Positions 27,355 through 35,664 of a stretch of 64,000 bases of DNA are shown here, piece after piece. Positions within the stretch are counted from its first letter, which is position 1. Each line of letters starts with the position of its first letter. A program made the position numbers and the translations under genes. The notes below the pieces were generated by a model. It did not search any database, had not been told where the DNA came from, and saw only the letters and a list, made by a program, of their open reading frames with translations. This DNA is from Salibaculum halophilum (GTDB taxonomy: Bacteria; Pseudomonadota; Alphaproteobacteria; Rhodobacterales; Rhodobacteraceae), in contig NZ_MSIT01000003.1 of NCBI RefSeq assembly GCF_002094885.1, forward strand, positions 62,001 through 126,000, in the 5' to 3' direction.

Positions 27355-29643
27355 TCAGGCCGGGTTGTCCATCCGCACGCAGAAGCGGATCTTGCCCTTG
27401 ACCGGCTCGGGCCAGATCACCCGGAATTCGTGCCGGTTGGACCCGTTGACCGGGTCGATATAGGGCTGGTGGAACACCGGCTGACCCGAGGTATCGGTGA
27501 TCGCCTGGACCGGCTCGACGCTTTCGATCGTGCGGGTCCAGCCGCCGAAGGGCAGGAACGTTCCCGTGTCGACGATCCAGACACTGTCGGCGGTCTGCTG
27601 GACATGGACGTCGCTGTAGGGGTTGCGCACCTGCTGGTCGATACCGTTGAAGGTATTGCCGGTGAAGGTGATGTTGCGCATGGTGTTGAAGTCCATGTCG
27701 GCATAGGTCGTGTCGATATGCTCGACCCGGTCGATGTTGCCGCTGTAGGTGCGGAACACGTTGCCGGTGACCGCCAGCCCCTGAATCGAATGGTTCTGCC
27801 CGTAGGGCTTGAACACGATCCAGCTGAACCAGGGCGCCACGTCGGAACATACGAAGATGTTGCCGGTGATAGTCAGCCCGCCGAAGGTGTATTCATTCTG
27901 CGCGTCGGGGTGGGCGTCGTGTTCGTTGGTGACCTCAATGAAACTGTTGTCGCAGTAGTTCGCCGTGATCGACGAGACGCTGTTGTGAGAGGTCAGCACG
28001 ATCCCCGCCTGGCGCACGCCTTGCGATTCGTCGTCGCCCATGAACCAGTGGTTGCCGGTGATCAGGTTGCCGTTGCCGCCAAGGAACCCGAAGTGCCGGA
28101 ACCGCGCCGCGCGGTTGTTCCGAACCGTCGCGTCGTTGTGGTTGATGTTGAAACACAGGCTGGTGCGCTGGGTCAGCGGCAGGGACTGTTCGTTCGAATT
28201 GAAGATGCAGCCGAAGATGTCCAGCCCGGTGCAGCCCTTGCCCGGGCTGGTGATGGCGCGGTCCTTGGGCTTGTTTAACTGGCAATCGCGCACGCGCATC
28301 GAGTGGCCATCGGGGGCCAGGATCACGCAGGAGGCGATCCCCTTGCAGTGAAAGTCGATATCCTCGAGCTCCAGCGCCGAAAGCCGCTCGAAGCCCGTGA
28401 AATCGAGCAGATACTTGAAGCGGGTGAAGGTGAATTCCTGCGTGCCTTCGGCGTCATGCAGCGACGAGGACAGCGTGACCTCCTGGCCGGGCACGTCCAC
28501 CGCCTTGACGTAGACCTCGCGGCCCACGCCGTTGCCGGTGACCAGCGCGCCCACCGGGATCGCGGCGGCATTGGCGACTTTGGTCAAGGTTCGCGCCCGG
28601 CTGATCGAATAGCTGGCCTGCGCGGTGACGACCTCGGTGTCCCAGGCCGCGCCGGGGTCGGGCTGCAGCTGACCGTTGCGGATCACGCGGCGCACCTCGA
28701 AGGCGGGCTTGTTGACCACCGCCGCAAAGGCGTCGACCGGTTCCGACAGGTTGATGCGCCGCCCGCCAAGGTCCAGCGATTCGTGGTCCGAGAAGTTCAG
28801 CAGCGCCTGAAACGCCTTCTTGAAGGCCAGTTCCTCGCTCCCGAAGGCATCGGCATAGGTGGGAAAGTCGAAGTTCTTCTGGAACACCAGGCGGTGTTCG
28901 GCGGCCATCGTGACCGTCCCCTCGAACCGGATCTGGTTCTGGATGGTGACATTGTCGCCCAGGAAATAGGTCCCGGCCGAGACCAGCACCTCGCGCCCGT
29001 CGGCATGTGTGTCGGCGGCCTCGAAGGCATCGCGGTCGTCGGTCACGCCGTCGCCCACGGCGCCGTAGTCACGCACGTCGACGACACCCATCATGTCGCG
29101 CAGGAAGGCGCGGGTGACGTCCTCGACCCGGATGTCGTCGACACGCACCAGCCCGCCGTTCGGGCCGGTCAGGTCCAGCCCGATATGGGCCGAGCCGGCC
29201 TTGGACCAGACCATGTCGACCCCGCCGCGCGGGCCGGTGCCGACGATGGCGCTGATCTCTACGACCTCGCCGTAGGTGGTCAGGGCGGTCTCGGGGCCGG
29301 CCTTGGTCACGCCGCCCAGCACCGACCCGTCGGGCCAGAGCGGGAAACCGGCGATGCGCACCGAGGGCAGCGCGCCCGACACGGCCTTTACCCGCGCGGT
29401 GACGCGCAGGTAGCAGCCGGGCAGGATCGGCGTGTCGCCCATGTAGCGCAGCTTTTGCACCGCGTTGGTCTTGGCGATCTCGAGGCAGCCGCCGAAGTCC
29501 TGGTCGGCTGGCACGAAGACGCCGCTGCCCGATCCGGCGTATGTGTCCGAACCCGGCGTGCCGTCCCCGCTCGACCAGACGTCCAGCCCGTCGGCAAAGG
29601 CCGGCGGCATCAGCACCAGCCCGTCGGTAATCACCTTGTTCAT
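27355..29643 (-). CDS. pectate-lyase-superfamily parallel beta-helix protein
   Basis: A 762-residue protein with no signal peptide. Residues about 190-230 carry VVDVRDYGAVGDGVTDDRDA, the hallmark of the pectate-lyase superfamily segment (GH28-related, PF12708), where right-handed beta-helices start. The C-terminal 350 residues are rich in short Asn/Thr-Gly-Asn turns (ITGNHWF, LTITGNIF, AVTGNVFR, TFTGNTFNG), as expected of beta-helix coils. The N-terminal about 180 residues look like a beta-sandwich binding module. Such proteins are phage tail spikes, polysaccharide lyases or exported surface proteins; no other phage gene is near. Function is not known. Confidence 0.75.
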   Translation of the reverse strand: MNKVITDGLVLMPPAFADGLDVWSSGDGTPGSDTYAGSGSGVFVPADQDFGGCLEIAKTNAVQKLRYMGDTPILPGCYLRVTARVKAVSGALPSVRIAGFPLWPDGSVLGGVTKAGPETALTTYGEVVEISAIVGTGPRGGVDMVWSKAGSAHIGLDLTGPNGGLVRVDDIRVEDVTRAFLRDMMGVVDVRDYGAVGDGVTDDRDAFEAADTHADGREVLVSAGTYFLGDNVTIQNQIRFEGTVTMAAEHRLVFQKNFDFPTYADAFGSEELAFKKAFQALLNFSDHESLDLGGRRINLSEPVDAFAAVVNKPAFEVRRVIRNGQLQPDPGAAWDTEVVTAQASYSISRARTLTKVANAAAIPVGALVTGNGVGREVYVKAVDVPGQEVTLSSSLHDAEGTQEFTFTRFKYLLDFTGFERLSALELEDIDFHCKGIASCVILAPDGHSMRVRDCQLNKPKDRAITSPGKGCTGLDIFGCIFNSNEQSLPLTQRTSLCFNINHNDATVRNNRAARFRHFGFLGGNGNLITGNHWFMGDDESQGVRQAGIVLTSHNSVSSITANYCDNSFIEVTNEHDAHPDAQNEYTFGGLTITGNIFVCSDVAPWFSWIVFKPYGQNHSIQGLAVTGNVFRTYSGNIDRVEHIDTTYADMDFNTMRNITFTGNTFNGIDQQVRNPYSDVHVQQTADSVWIVDTGTFLPFGGWTRTIESVEPVQAITDTSGQPVFHQPYIDPVNGSNRHEFRVIWPEPVKGKIRFCVRMDNPA

Positions 29644-29793
29644 GTTTCCCCTTTCCCGGCCGCGCCGATCAGAACCCAGTGTCTGGGCGAAAGGGGTAGG
29701 TCAGCGGCGTAAAGGCGGGCTTGGCCCACCGTGACGGTGTCAGCCCCGGCGACGCAACGCGCCGGCGGTCATACGCCGTTGCTCTGCACTTAA

Positions 29794-29943
29794 TGCACTA
29801 GAAACTATTGTCGCGTTCACAGGTCGCTGCGAGTTAGCCTTGCGATGGCCGCTGACGTGACCGAGCGCCGTTGGAGCGTTGACGATATTGTGGCTCTGGT
29901 AGACACTACAGAACCGCCGCCGAAGAAGCTCGGGCCGTACAAA
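29794..29943 (+). pseudogene. C-terminal remnant of an IS1-like transposase
   Basis: In-frame translation after a stop at 29791 gives RNYCRVHRSLRVSLAM and then AADVTERRWSVDDIVALV, ending PPPKKLGPYK. This matches from memory the C-terminal tail of transposases annotated as IS1 family in alphaproteobacteria (pattern N-F-x-R-I-H-x-x-L-R-V-T-P-A-M-A-A-G-V-T, then W-S-x-x-D-I-V-x-L-I, then K-R-G-P-Y-K). The catalytic part is missing, so it cannot be active. The frame remains open to 30081 but the later residues do not resemble the family. It marks the left edge of an AT-rich islet. Confidence 0.6.
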
Positions 29944-30013
29944 AGCGAGAGGCCTAGCGATAAGGTCGTTGACGAAATGTTAGGGCGTTGCTACTTAAAT
30001 GACCTCAATAGCT

Positions 30014-30056
30014 CCCTGTCGGACTTGGCCCTCTCAGGGTCCCCGACAGGGTTTTT
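30014..30056 (+). terminator. strong terminator-like hairpin before the NYN gene
   Basis: CCCTGTCGG (30014-30022) pairs perfectly with CCGACAGGG (30043-30051), an inner GGCCCT/AGGG stem may extend it, and five T residues follow directly. It ends only 17 bp before the ATG of the NYN gene. It may end transcripts entering from the left, or act as an attenuator of the NYN gene. Confidence 0.7.
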
Positions 30057-30073
30057 AATTTCAAAACAACTGC

Positions 30074-30700
30074 ATGACTAAAAAGCCACAGCCCACTTAC
30101 GCGATGGCCTTTTTTGATGGCCAAAACCTATTCCAGCACGCTATGGCTGCGTTTGGCCATCACCATCCAAACTATGATCCCATCAAGTTACACAACGCAG
30201 TGTGCGCGGCTCACGGGTGGACGCCAAATCTAGTTCGCTTCTATACTGGCGTACCGGACCCTCGACGGCAAAAGATGTGGGCTGGTTATTGGGACAAGCG
30301 AATCATCGCTCTCCAGAGGTCTGGCGTGAGCGTAACTAAGCGAACTCTCCGATATCGTGAGGTGGAAACAAAGCTCCCTGACGGCAGCACCGACGTAGAG
30401 GTCGTTCCGCAAGAAAAAGGAGTGGATGTGCGCCTTGCGCTCGATCTGGTGAAGTGTGCCCGGCGACGGGAGTTTGACGTTGCCGTTCTGTTTAGTCAGG
30501 ACCAAGACCTGTCAGAAGTTGTAGACGAGGTTAAAGAAATCGCTTCTGAGCAAGGCAGGAACATCACGATCTGCTGCCCCTTCCCTTACGGGCCAAAGGC
30601 TACCGTTAAACGCGGGGTGGATCGGACGAACTGGTTCAGGATGGATGAAGCCTTCTACAATGAATGTCTTGACCCGAAAGACTATCGACCGCCAAAATAA
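30074..30700 (+). CDS. NYN domain (LabA/DUF88-type) putative nuclease
   Basis: A 208-residue NYN domain protein, a PIN-like fold of predicted ribonucleases. The acidic active-site residues are seen in AMAFFDGQNLFQHA (Asp and Asn), in the central EKGVDVRLALDLV, and in LFSQDQDLSEVVDEV. The family cleaves RNA in several studied cases and some members sit in defence loci, but no target can be named here. Codon use is unlike the surroundings (many AAA, TTA, ACT, AAT), and the gene lies next to a transposase remnant, so it is probably acquired. No ribosome site is seen before the ATG, and a terminator ends 17 bp upstream. I see no partner gene. Confidence 0.82.
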   Translation: MTKKPQPTYAMAFFDGQNLFQHAMAAFGHHHPNYDPIKLHNAVCAAHGWTPNLVRFYTGVPDPRRQKMWAGYWDKRIIALQRSGVSVTKRTLRYREVETKLPDGSTDVEVVPQEKGVDVRLALDLVKCARRREFDVAVLFSQDQDLSEVVDEVKEIASEQGRNITICCPFPYGPKATVKRGVDRTNWFRMDEAFYNECLDPKDYRPPK

Positions 30701-30723
30701 TTGAGAATTCATCCACTACCCGG

Positions 30724-31119
30724 TCACACGCCCACGTCGGGGGCGGGCAGTTCCACCACGCCGTCGATCTGCCAGCCCTCTTCGGTCTGCACCATGCGGT
30801 AATCCATCAGGTGCAGCCCCCCGGTTTCATCGCGGATGCGGATTTTCTGCCAGAGCGCGCCGTTGCGCTCGCGCAGCTCCAGGAATTGCGTCTCGGCGTT
30901 GTTCCAGACCATGGGATAGCCGCGCCGGACCATCATGCCGAAGTTGCGCGGGGTGCCGAACATGCCCTGTATACCCGGGCTGGCATAGTCGAAGGCCGCG
31001 GCGCTGTCTTCGTTCTGGAAGGCCTGCATCTGGCCCTCGATCACGGATCGGATTTCGGTGTCCTGCGCCGCGACGGGCGCGGCGACGATCAGGAAAACGG
31101 CAGTCAAAAGGCGTTGCAT
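30724..31119 (-). CDS. DUF4864 domain exported protein
   Basis: A 131-residue protein with a signal peptide (MQRLLTAVFLIVAAPVAA, cleavage before QDTE). The mature part, IRSVIEGQMQAFQNEDSAAA through DYASPGIQGMFGTPRNFGMM and ending EEGWQIDGVVELPAPDVGV, fits the DUF4864 family, a cystatin/NTF2-like exported domain of unknown role. GC content returns to the local norm, so the AT-rich islet ends just before it. It is followed downstream on the same strand by no close gene; lysK lies upstream. Confidence 0.8.
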   Translation of the reverse strand: MQRLLTAVFLIVAAPVAAQDTEIRSVIEGQMQAFQNEDSAAAFDYASPGIQGMFGTPRNFGMMVRRGYPMVWNNAETQFLELRERNGALWQKIRIRDETGGLHLMDYRMVQTEEGWQIDGVVELPAPDVGV

Positions 31120-31177
31120 GGGGACCCCTCCGGTTTGTCCGATACCAGTTTGATACGGACGAACCGGGGGATTGGTT

Positions 31178-32818
31178 TCACCGGGCCAGGTTGCCGCGCA
31201 GCGCGCTTTCGATCAGCGCGACGGTTTCCTCGATCCCGTAGAGGGCGATGAAGCCGCCGAAGCGCGGCCCCTGGCTGGCGCCCAGAAGCACCTCGTAGAG
31301 CGTGCCGAACCAGGCGCGCAGCGGCTCGAATCCATGCGTCTTGCCGATGGCGAAAACGACGGATTGCAGGAACTCGTCGTCGTGCCAGTCCACCGCTGGA
31401 AGGGGGGTGTCCTTGCCCTCTTGCGCGTTCTTGCGGGCGATGACGTCCAGCGCGCGGGCCTCGTCGCGCAGGCAGGCAATCAGCTCTTCCAGCGCGGCGC
31501 GTTCGGTCTCGTCCGGCAGGCGGAACTGGCGCGTCGGCTTGACGAAGTCGTTGTAATAGCGGATCGCGAAGCCCGCCGCCTGGTCCAGGTCGGGGTTGGC
31601 CGCGGGGCTGGCCTCGGGGGCGTAGCGCTGGATGAAGCCCCAGAGCCTGTCCTTGTCCTCGGCGCTCGACACGGCGGCCAGGTTCAGCAGCATCGAAAAC
31701 GGCACCACCATCGTGCTGTCGGGCACGTTGTGGCCGTGAATGTGGAACACCGGGTTGTTGACCCGATGGGCAGTGTCCTGCGTGGCATAGGCGCGCAGGT
31801 GCTGGTGGTAGTCGTCCACCGCCCTCGGGATCACGTCGAAGTGCATCCGCTTGGCCGTTTTGGGCTTTAGGTACATGAAATACGACAGGCTTTCGGTGCT
31901 GGCATAGGACAGCCAGTCATCCATCGAGATGCCGTTGCCCGAGGACTTGGAGATTTTCTGGCCGTTCTCGTCGAGGAACAGCTCATAGGTGAAATGATTG
32001 GGCTTGGTGCCGCCCAGAACCTCGCAGATGCGGTCGTAGATCGGCGTGTTGGTGGCGTGTTCCTTGCCGTACATCTCGAAATCCACGCCCAGCGCCGCCC
32101 AGCGCGCACCGAAGTCGGGCTTCCATTGCAGTTTCACGTTGCCGCCCGTGACAGGCAGGGTCCATTCGCGGCCCGCCTCGTCGTCGAAAGTGATGGTGTG
32201 ATCGGCCGCGTTGACCTCTTTCATGGGCACGTAGAGGACCTGCCCCGTTTCCGGGTGGATCGGCAGGAAGATGGAATAGGTCTGCTGGCGTTCCGCGCGC
32301 AGCGATTTCAGCATCACCGTCATCACGTCGTCGTAACGTTCGACCGCGCGCCTGAGCACCGTATCGAACCGGCCCGACCGGTAGAAGTCGCGCGCCGAGA
32401 CGAACTCGTAGTCGAACCCGAAGGTATCGAGGAACCCGCGCAGCATGGCATTGTTGTGGTCGCCGAAACTGTCATGGGTGCCGAAAGGGTCGGGCACCGA
32501 CGTCAGCGGCTTGTGCAGGTGCGCGGCCAGCATCTCCTGCTGCGGCACGTTGCCGGGCACCTTGCGCATCCCGTCAAGGTCGTCGGAAAAACAGATCAGG
32601 CGCGTCGGGATGTCGGAAATCACCTCGAAGGCGCGGCGGATCATGGTGGTGCGCAGCACCTCGCCGAAGGTGCCGATATGCGGCAGCCCGCTTGGGCCGT
32701 AGCCCGTCTCGAAGACCACCTCCGACTTGCCGGACGCCTCGATCCGTTTCAGCAGCGCGCGCGCCTCCTCGAAGGGCCAGGCTTTCGCGGTCATCGCGGC
32801 ATCGCGCAGATCGGACAT
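31178..32818 (-). CDS. lysK: lysyl-tRNA synthetase, class I
   Basis: Class I lysyl-tRNA synthetase, charging tRNA-Lys in the cytoplasm. This is the archaeal-type enzyme that alphaproteobacteria use instead of the class II LysS. The 546 residues have the HIGH motif as [14 protein letters not shown] and the KMSKS motif as [12 protein letters not shown]. The Rossmann catalytic domain covers about residues 20-340 and an anticodon-binding helical domain follows. ATG at 32818 is taken; another in-frame ATG lies eight codons on ([12 protein letters not shown]). A gap of about 115 bp separates it from the divergent TerB-type gene. Confidence 0.96.
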   Translation of the reverse strand: MSDLRDAAMTAKAWPFEEARALLKRIEASGKSEVVFETGYGPSGLPHIGTFGEVLRTTMIRRAFEVISDIPTRLICFSDDLDGMRKVPGNVPQQEMLAAHLHKPLTSVPDPFGTHDSFGDHNNAMLRGFLDTFGFDYEFVSARDFYRSGRFDTVLRRAVERYDDVMTVMLKSLRAERQQTYSIFLPIHPETGQVLYVPMKEVNAADHTITFDDEAGREWTLPVTGGNVKLQWKPDFGARWAALGVDFEMYGKEHATNTPIYDRICEVLGGTKPNHFTYELFLDENGQKISKSSGNGISMDDWLSYASTESLSYFMYLKPKTAKRMHFDVIPRAVDDYHQHLRAYATQDTAHRVNNPVFHIHGHNVPDSTMVVPFSMLLNLAAVSSAEDKDRLWGFIQRYAPEASPAANPDLDQAAGFAIRYYNDFVKPTRQFRLPDETERAALEELIACLRDEARALDVIARKNAQEGKDTPLPAVDWHDDEFLQSVVFAIGKTHGFEPLRAWFGTLYEVLLGASQGPRFGGFIALYGIEETVALIESALRGNLAR

Positions 32819-32935
32819 GGCGTCGGCTTTCCTGTGGGACGGGATCGGCCCGATGTGGCCGGTGCGACATGCCTCCTATTGCAGTGCCGCGAAAGCGTCA
32901 ATAAAGCGGGGCTGTCGCAGAGAGGAGAACGCGCC

Positions 32936-33352
32936 ATGTCCCCCGCCCCGCTGACCGCGCAGGACGCCCTTGTCGCCATCATGATCGCGGTCTCGGCCAG
33001 CGACGAGGACATCCGCACCGCCGAACTCGTCAAGATCACAAGCACGGTCAATCACCTGCCGGTCTTCGGGGATTACGACGCCGACAAGATCAGCAAGGTC
33101 TCAGCGGTCGTCTTCGACCTGTTCAGCCAGGAAGACGGCCTCGACGCGCTGTTCGGCCTGGTCCGCGATGCGCTGCCCGAGCATCTGTACGAGACCGCCT
33201 ATGCCCTGGCCTGTGACGTGGCCGCCGCCGACGGCGATATCCCGCAGGCCGAGCTGCGCCTGCTCGAGGAAATCCGCTACGAATTCAACCTCGACCGGCT
33301 GCACGCCGCCGCGATCGAACGCGGCGCACGGGCGCGGCATCTGACACTCTAA
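32936..33352 (+). CDS. TerB family tellurite-resistance-like protein
   Basis: A 138-residue soluble protein that is one TerB domain. The two acidic helical motifs are AVSASDEDIRTAELVKI and ACDVAAADGDIPQAELRLLEE, the latter being the canonical metal-binding A-A-x-D-G motif. TerB proteins are linked to tellurite resistance and membrane stress, but stand-alone copies in alphaproteobacteria are of unknown function. The ATG at 32936 has an AGAGGAGAAC ribosome site. This is the second TerB-like gene in the window; the other, at 11477, is membrane anchored. Confidence 0.85.
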   Translation: MSPAPLTAQDALVAIMIAVSASDEDIRTAELVKITSTVNHLPVFGDYDADKISKVSAVVFDLFSQEDGLDALFGLVRDALPEHLYETAYALACDVAAADGDIPQAELRLLEEIRYEFNLDRLHAAAIERGARARHLTL

Positions 33353-33364
33353 CTATTTGATTCC

Positions 33365-33411
33365 GCATGTCCGGGGAGCGCAAAACCGGTTCCCCCTTTT
33401 GCGCGACATGC
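33365..33411. repeat. intergenic palindromic element with CAAAACCGGTT core
   Basis: GCATGTC (33365-33371) pairs with GACATGC (33405-33411), and inside it GCGCAAAA pairs with TTTTGCGC around CCGGTTCCCCC. The core GCAAAACCGGTTCCC followed by TTTTGC resembles intergenic palindromes common in Rhizobiales and Rhodobacterales. It occupies the gap between two convergent genes and touches the dacB stop codon, so it may also act as a two-way terminator. Confidence 0.6.
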
Positions 33412-33412
33412 T

Positions 33413-34903
33413 CTAACCCGCCTGCGTCAGCCCCCAGCGTTGCAGGATCTGCTGTTGCAGCGCGCGTGACCGCCGGTTCCAGGCCCGCGCCCCGTCGGGG
33501 ATCTCGTCGCCGGTGGTCTTGCCGGCCGCGCGCCGCTCGGGATTGGCGGTGAAGATGGCGAAGGCCAGGTCGCGGCCGTCCGGCGTGGTCGCGATGCCCG
33601 CCAGCGCGCTGACGAAATTGAGCGTCCCGGTCTTGGCGACGACCGCGACCGGGTGATCGGCAAGGCGCTGGCGCCGGGCGCCCCGCATCGCGATGGGCTT
33701 GAGCAGCGGGCGCACTGCGCCATCGGCACCGTCGGCCATGAGCACCTGCACCATGTCGGCGGCGCTGAGGCGGCTGGCATCCGACAGCCCGGAATGGTCC
33801 GCCAGCCGGGCGCCGATGCCATAGGTCCGCCGCAGCCAGGTCGACATCGCGGCGGCCGAGGTGTGCAACCCGACCGGCCGGTCCAGACGCGCGCGGGTGG
33901 CGGCCAGCCCGCAGACCTCGGCAGTCAGGTTGGTGGAATATTTCATCATGTCGCCCAGGATCACCCGCAGCGTGGCGCTGTCGTGGCGGGCGAGCGCCTT
34001 CGCCTCGGGCAGGGTGTCGACCTCGGCCGGCTCGGGCAGGCGCAGCCCCTGCCCGCCCGCGAGGGTGCGGAAGACATCCCCGGCGTAGAGCGCGGGCCGC
34101 CGCACCGGCAGCCAGCGCGCCCCGCCCTCGCCCAGGGCCGCGCGCGCCACGGTCCAGTCGTCGGGCCCCTCGTAGGTATAGACCGGCTGCGACCGGGCCG
34201 AGACCCGCACCCGCGACATGCCCACGTCGGGGCGATAGCGCGCGGTGCGCGCATCCAGCGTGATCTCGTAGTCGCGCCCGTTGCGCGCCCATTCGAAATG
34301 CACACGGTTGAAATTCAGGTTCAGCCCGCTGACGGCCGGGTTGTAGCCCAGGTGGTCCATCTGGCCCGGCTCGATCTCCTCGATATGCGGCAGCGCGCCG
34401 CCCCAGCACAGGAACCGCCCCGTGATCCCGGTGATGCCCTGCGCGGCGAGGGCGCCGGCCAGCTCGGCCAGGTGGTCGGTGCTCAGCGTCGGATCGCCCC
34501 CGCCGGCGAGGATCATGTCCCCCTGCACCACCCCATCACGCACCGGGCCGGTGGCCAGAACGCGCGTGGTGAACCGGTGATCGCCGCCCAGCATCTCAAG
34601 CGCGTAGAGCGAGGTCAGCGCCTTGGTGACGCTGGCGGGCGGCAGCGCCGTCTCGGGCGCGGCTGACGCGACGAGCTTGCCGGTCTCCAGGTCGCGGATC
34701 TCGACGCTGGCAATGCCACCCGGCCCCAGGCCCGCGCGGGCGATCACCTCGTCCAGCGTCGGGCGCAGGGGCGGCCCCGCGCCCGGGGCCGCGGGGCGCA
34801 ATCGCGGGCGCAGCGAGGTCGTGACCGGACCGGCCAGCGCCGTCCCGCCCATCGTGCCGATCAGCCCGCCCAGCAGGCCGCGCCGTGTCACCCGCGCCGT
34901 CAT
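33413..34903 (-). CDS. dacB: D-alanyl-D-alanine carboxypeptidase/endopeptidase (PBP4 type)
   Basis: Peptidase family S13 penicillin-binding protein, trimming or cutting peptidoglycan cross-links in the periplasm. The 496 residues begin with a likely Tat-type signal, TRRGLLGGLIGTMGGTALAG. The serine motifs are SVTK (in PPASVTKALTSLYALEML), SxN as YSTN (in MMKYSTNLTAEVCG), and KTGT (in VVAKTGTLNFVSALAG). The S13 insertion between the first two motifs is present. The 3' end reaches the palindromic element. The gene is followed upstream by nadD in the same direction, about 40 bp away. Confidence 0.93.
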   Translation of the reverse strand: MTARVTRRGLLGGLIGTMGGTALAGPVTTSLRPRLRPAAPGAGPPLRPTLDEVIARAGLGPGGIASVEIRDLETGKLVASAAPETALPPASVTKALTSLYALEMLGGDHRFTTRVLATGPVRDGVVQGDMILAGGGDPTLSTDHLAELAGALAAQGITGITGRFLCWGGALPHIEEIEPGQMDHLGYNPAVSGLNLNFNRVHFEWARNGRDYEITLDARTARYRPDVGMSRVRVSARSQPVYTYEGPDDWTVARAALGEGGARWLPVRRPALYAGDVFRTLAGGQGLRLPEPAEVDTLPEAKALARHDSATLRVILGDMMKYSTNLTAEVCGLAATRARLDRPVGLHTSAAAMSTWLRRTYGIGARLADHSGLSDASRLSAADMVQVLMADGADGAVRPLLKPIAMRGARRQRLADHPVAVVAKTGTLNFVSALAGIATTPDGRDLAFAIFTANPERRAAGKTTGDEIPDGARAWNRRSRALQQQILQRWGLTQAG

Positions 34904-34943
34904 GGCCGCAGACTAGGACGGTGGGCGCCGCCGCGGCAACCGC

Positions 34944-35549
34944 CTATCGCGTCCAGTCCCCCCGGGCGCGCAGGCCGCTCGAGGACTGGGGATTCATGGG
35001 CATGTTGACGAAACACCAGGCCGGCGGTTCGGCGCGCCCCAGAAGGGCCGAGGCCCGCGCGGGCAGCTGCTGCGCGCGATAGATGCGGGCCGCGCGCGAC
35101 AGCCGCGCCGCGATCCGGTCACCGGGCCGCGCGATGATCCCGACGGGCACCCGGTGCATGATCTCGTGCCATTGACCCCAGAGGTGGAACGACGCCAGGT
35201 TGTCCGCCCCCATCAGCCAGACGAAGCGTACCCCGGGATAGAGACCCTGCAACCGCGCCAGCGTGCGCGCGGTGCGCCGTGTGCCGATCCGCGCCTCGAT
35301 ATCCGTCACCTCGACCCTTGGGTGACGCATCACCTCCCGGGCCCGGGCCATGCGCTGATCCAGGGCCGCCGGGCCGGTGCGCTTGAGCGGGTTGCCCGGC
35401 GAGACCAGCCACCAGACGCGGTCCAGCCCGAAGCCACGCAACGCGGCCCGCGTCAGATCGACATGGCCGCCGTGGGCGGGGTCGAAGGACCCGCCCAGCA
35501 GTCCGATCACCTGCCCGGCGCGGGCATGCGGGATTTCGGCGCGCATCAT
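34944..35549 (-). CDS. nadD: nicotinate-nucleotide adenylyltransferase
   Basis: NadD makes deamido-NAD from nicotinate mononucleotide and ATP in NAD synthesis. The 201 residues have the nucleotidyltransferase motif [19 protein letters not shown] with the HxGH-like GGH, then [27 protein letters not shown], and a late ISxT-like position replaced by [12 protein letters not shown]. Two ATGs (35549 and 35546) can start it. The last step of NAD synthesis, nadE, is also in the window at 49309, unlinked. Confidence 0.95.
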   Translation of the reverse strand: MMRAEIPHARAGQVIGLLGGSFDPAHGGHVDLTRAALRGFGLDRVWWLVSPGNPLKRTGPAALDQRMARAREVMRHPRVEVTDIEARIGTRRTARTLARLQGLYPGVRFVWLMGADNLASFHLWGQWHEIMHRVPVGIIARPGDRIAARLSRAARIYRAQQLPARASALLGRAEPPAWCFVNMPMNPQSSSGLRARGDWTR

Positions 35550-35664
35550 GCGCGGGCCTTACGTCGCCTCCCAAGGCTTGGCAAGCGGCCCCGTACCTTA
35601 ACCGGACCACAACCGCGCGCGGCCTAGGCTTTCCCGAATCGTCGCAAGCACGGATAACGCGCTC

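Noticed and set aside
27355-29643. Prophage tail-spike module
   Set aside because: The beta-helix protein alone could be a tail spike, but no capsid, portal, terminase or integrase gene lies nearby.
29950-30081. Separate 78-residue gene ending at 30081
   Set aside because: The frame continues a transposase tail from before its ATG, then crosses a strong terminator; better read as a remnant.
30965-30980. GTATAC palindromes in coding DNA (also near 46291 and 49998)
   Set aside because: They encode ordinary residues and have no partner site, unlike the cluster before sucC.
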